This document shows, in pieces, positions 12,456 through 13,042 of a DNA stretch of 13,042 nt. The translations under genes were made by a program, and so were the position numbers. Below the pieces are notes generated by a model, which made no database searches, was not told where the DNA came from, and saw only the letters and a program-made list of their open reading frames with translations. Location: the NCBI GenBank assembly GCA_001821375.1, contig MHLG01000025.1, positions 1 to 13,042 on the forward strand. The letters run 5' to 3'. Origin of the DNA: Candidatus Liptonbacteria bacterium RIFOXYD1_FULL_36_11 (lineage in GTDB: Bacteria; Patescibacteriota; Minisyncoccia; UBA6257; XYB1-36-10). The stretch's first letter is position 1. Every line of letters starts with the position of its first letter.

Positions 12456-13042
12456 ATGGAAAATAAAAAAGAAATAGAAGTATTTTTTGATAATAAAAGA
12501 CTTAATCTCTCTCTTCTGGAAAGAATAATCTTTCGTACTCTTTCCTTTATTTTCTTAAGTATTTTAACTGCCGCCTCCTTTGTTTTCCTTCTCTCCGACC
12601 TAAAAAACATCCGCTGGCTTGGCGCTGGTATTATCTTGTTTCTTTTTGACCTTTTTCTTCACCGAAAAAAGGGTGAAAAAAATCTTCTTCTCCTAAAACT
12701 CTCCAAGATAAACTGCTCCCCTTTCTTTACTCGTCAGTCTTTAAACATCCTTGAAGAATCCTTTGATAAAACAATTATTTCCGGAGGTGATCTCCGTCTT
12801 CATCTTATAAAAATCCTTCTCTCGTTAAAAGAAGTTTTTCATTCTTTAAAACGCTTAGAAATTCAAAAAAAAGAATTTTTTATTCTCTTAAATGAACTAA
12901 TCAATAAAAGCCAAAAAACTTTAACTAAAAAAAATAGGAAAGAATTACTAACGGAATTAAACGCTATCGCCTCCCTTTCCTGCCACTCTGCTCTTGCCGC
13001 AAAAAATCCTTTTGTCTTCCCCTCTGATATTTTATCCGGCGT
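12456..13042 (+). CDS. Membrane-anchored protein, 5' part only, possibly ClpC-like
   Basis: An open frame from ATG 12456 runs without a stop to the window end: 195 full codons, 3' end missing. A polar N-terminus (MENKKEIEVFFDNKRLN) precedes two hydrophobic helices (about 24-46 and 52-69) and a basic cytoplasmic stretch. A long Leu/Lys-rich helical region then follows (about 75-180), with PFFTRQSLNILEESF and LHLIKILLSL. This helical part is loosely reminiscent of a Clp N-terminal double repeat. Position after the 12090 protein fits the arrangement I recall for membrane-anchored ClpC-like ATPases of CPR bacteria. No Walker motif is within the visible part, so the ATPase idea is unproven. It is 18 bases downstream of the previous gene. 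A TAAAAT at 12442-12447, 8 bases before its ATG, could add a promoter. Confidence 0.8.
   Translation, partial: MENKKEIEVFFDNKRLNLSLLERIIFRTLSFIFLSILTAASFVFLLSDLKNIRWLGAGIILFLFDLFLHRKKGEKNLLLLKLSKINCSPFFTRQSLNILEESFDKTIISGGDLRLHLIKILLSLKEVFHSLKRLEIQKKEFFILLNELINKSQKTLTKKNRKELLTELNAIASLSCHSALAAKNPFVFPSDILSG

Noticed and set aside
1..13042. Alternative genetic code with TGA read as glycine, as in some CPR lineages
   Set aside because: Both TGA codons used as stops (holin-like gene at 6592-6594 and uracil glycosylase at 11402-11404) fall at the expected protein ends. No in-frame TGA interrupts any conserved domain.
1..13042. CRISPR array, transposon, toxin-antitoxin or other defence system
   Set aside because: No regularly spaced repeats, transposase, nuclease-helicase cluster or paired small toxin-antitoxin genes are seen. 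The only mobility hint is the tRNA-end repeat at 8550/10192.

Overview
This is an AT-rich bacterial chromosome segment with compact, conserved single-copy genes (rny, gpmI, secG, holA, rpsT, a family-4 UDG, tRNA-Leu). They are mixed with small uncharacterised membrane proteins. Protein style (Lys/Ile/Phe-rich, shortened or divergent versions of core enzymes, few Shine-Dalgarno sites) suggests a Patescibacteria/CPR organism, probably Parcubacteria-like. This is an inference from gene content and style, not from a marker-gene tree. Stops are TAA, TAG and TGA, and both TGA stops fall at the expected protein ends, so the standard bacterial code fits.

Layout. (1) 208-2200 (+): a three-gene operon of an ECF-type sigma factor, a one-pass membrane protein with anti-sigma-like topology, and a secreted Lys/Glu-rich helical protein. 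It ends in a strong hairpin terminator at 2231-2264 shared with the opposing HU gene. (2) 2283-4201 (-): HU and ribonuclease Y. (3) 4202-4603: a 402-base divergent control region. (4) 4604-8557 (+): gpmI, then a phage-holin-4-like membrane protein overlapping secG, an oligopeptide-type solute-binding protein overlapping secG, and tRNA-Leu(CAG). (5) 8670-10151 (+): a single unrecognised gene, visibly AT-richer, for a three-helix membrane protein with a propeller-like outer domain. It lies between the tRNA-Leu 3' end and an imperfect copy of that end at 10192-10204. (6) 10232-11329: a short holA converging on rpsT, with a hairpin terminator that includes the rpsT stop codon. (7) 11402-12025 (-): a uracil-DNA glycosylase, diverging from two membrane-protein genes (12090-12437 and 12456 to the window edge, the latter incomplete).

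Functions. The window is mostly housekeeping: RNA decay, nucleoid structure, glycolysis, Sec export, peptide uptake, DNA replication, ribosome and base-excision repair. The sigma operon looks like a self-contained envelope-signalling unit.

Three observations stand out. The phosphoglycerate mutase and the uracil glycosylase both appear to have lost canonical metal or cluster ligands. Several genes carry a -10 box 6-8 bases before the start codon, implying leaderless mRNAs, including a divergent pair that seems to share one -35 box. The sigma gene itself is preceded at the same distance by an ECF-like rather than a sigma-70-like promoter, suggesting leaderless autoregulation. No CRISPR array, transposase, integrase or recognisable defence system is visible.
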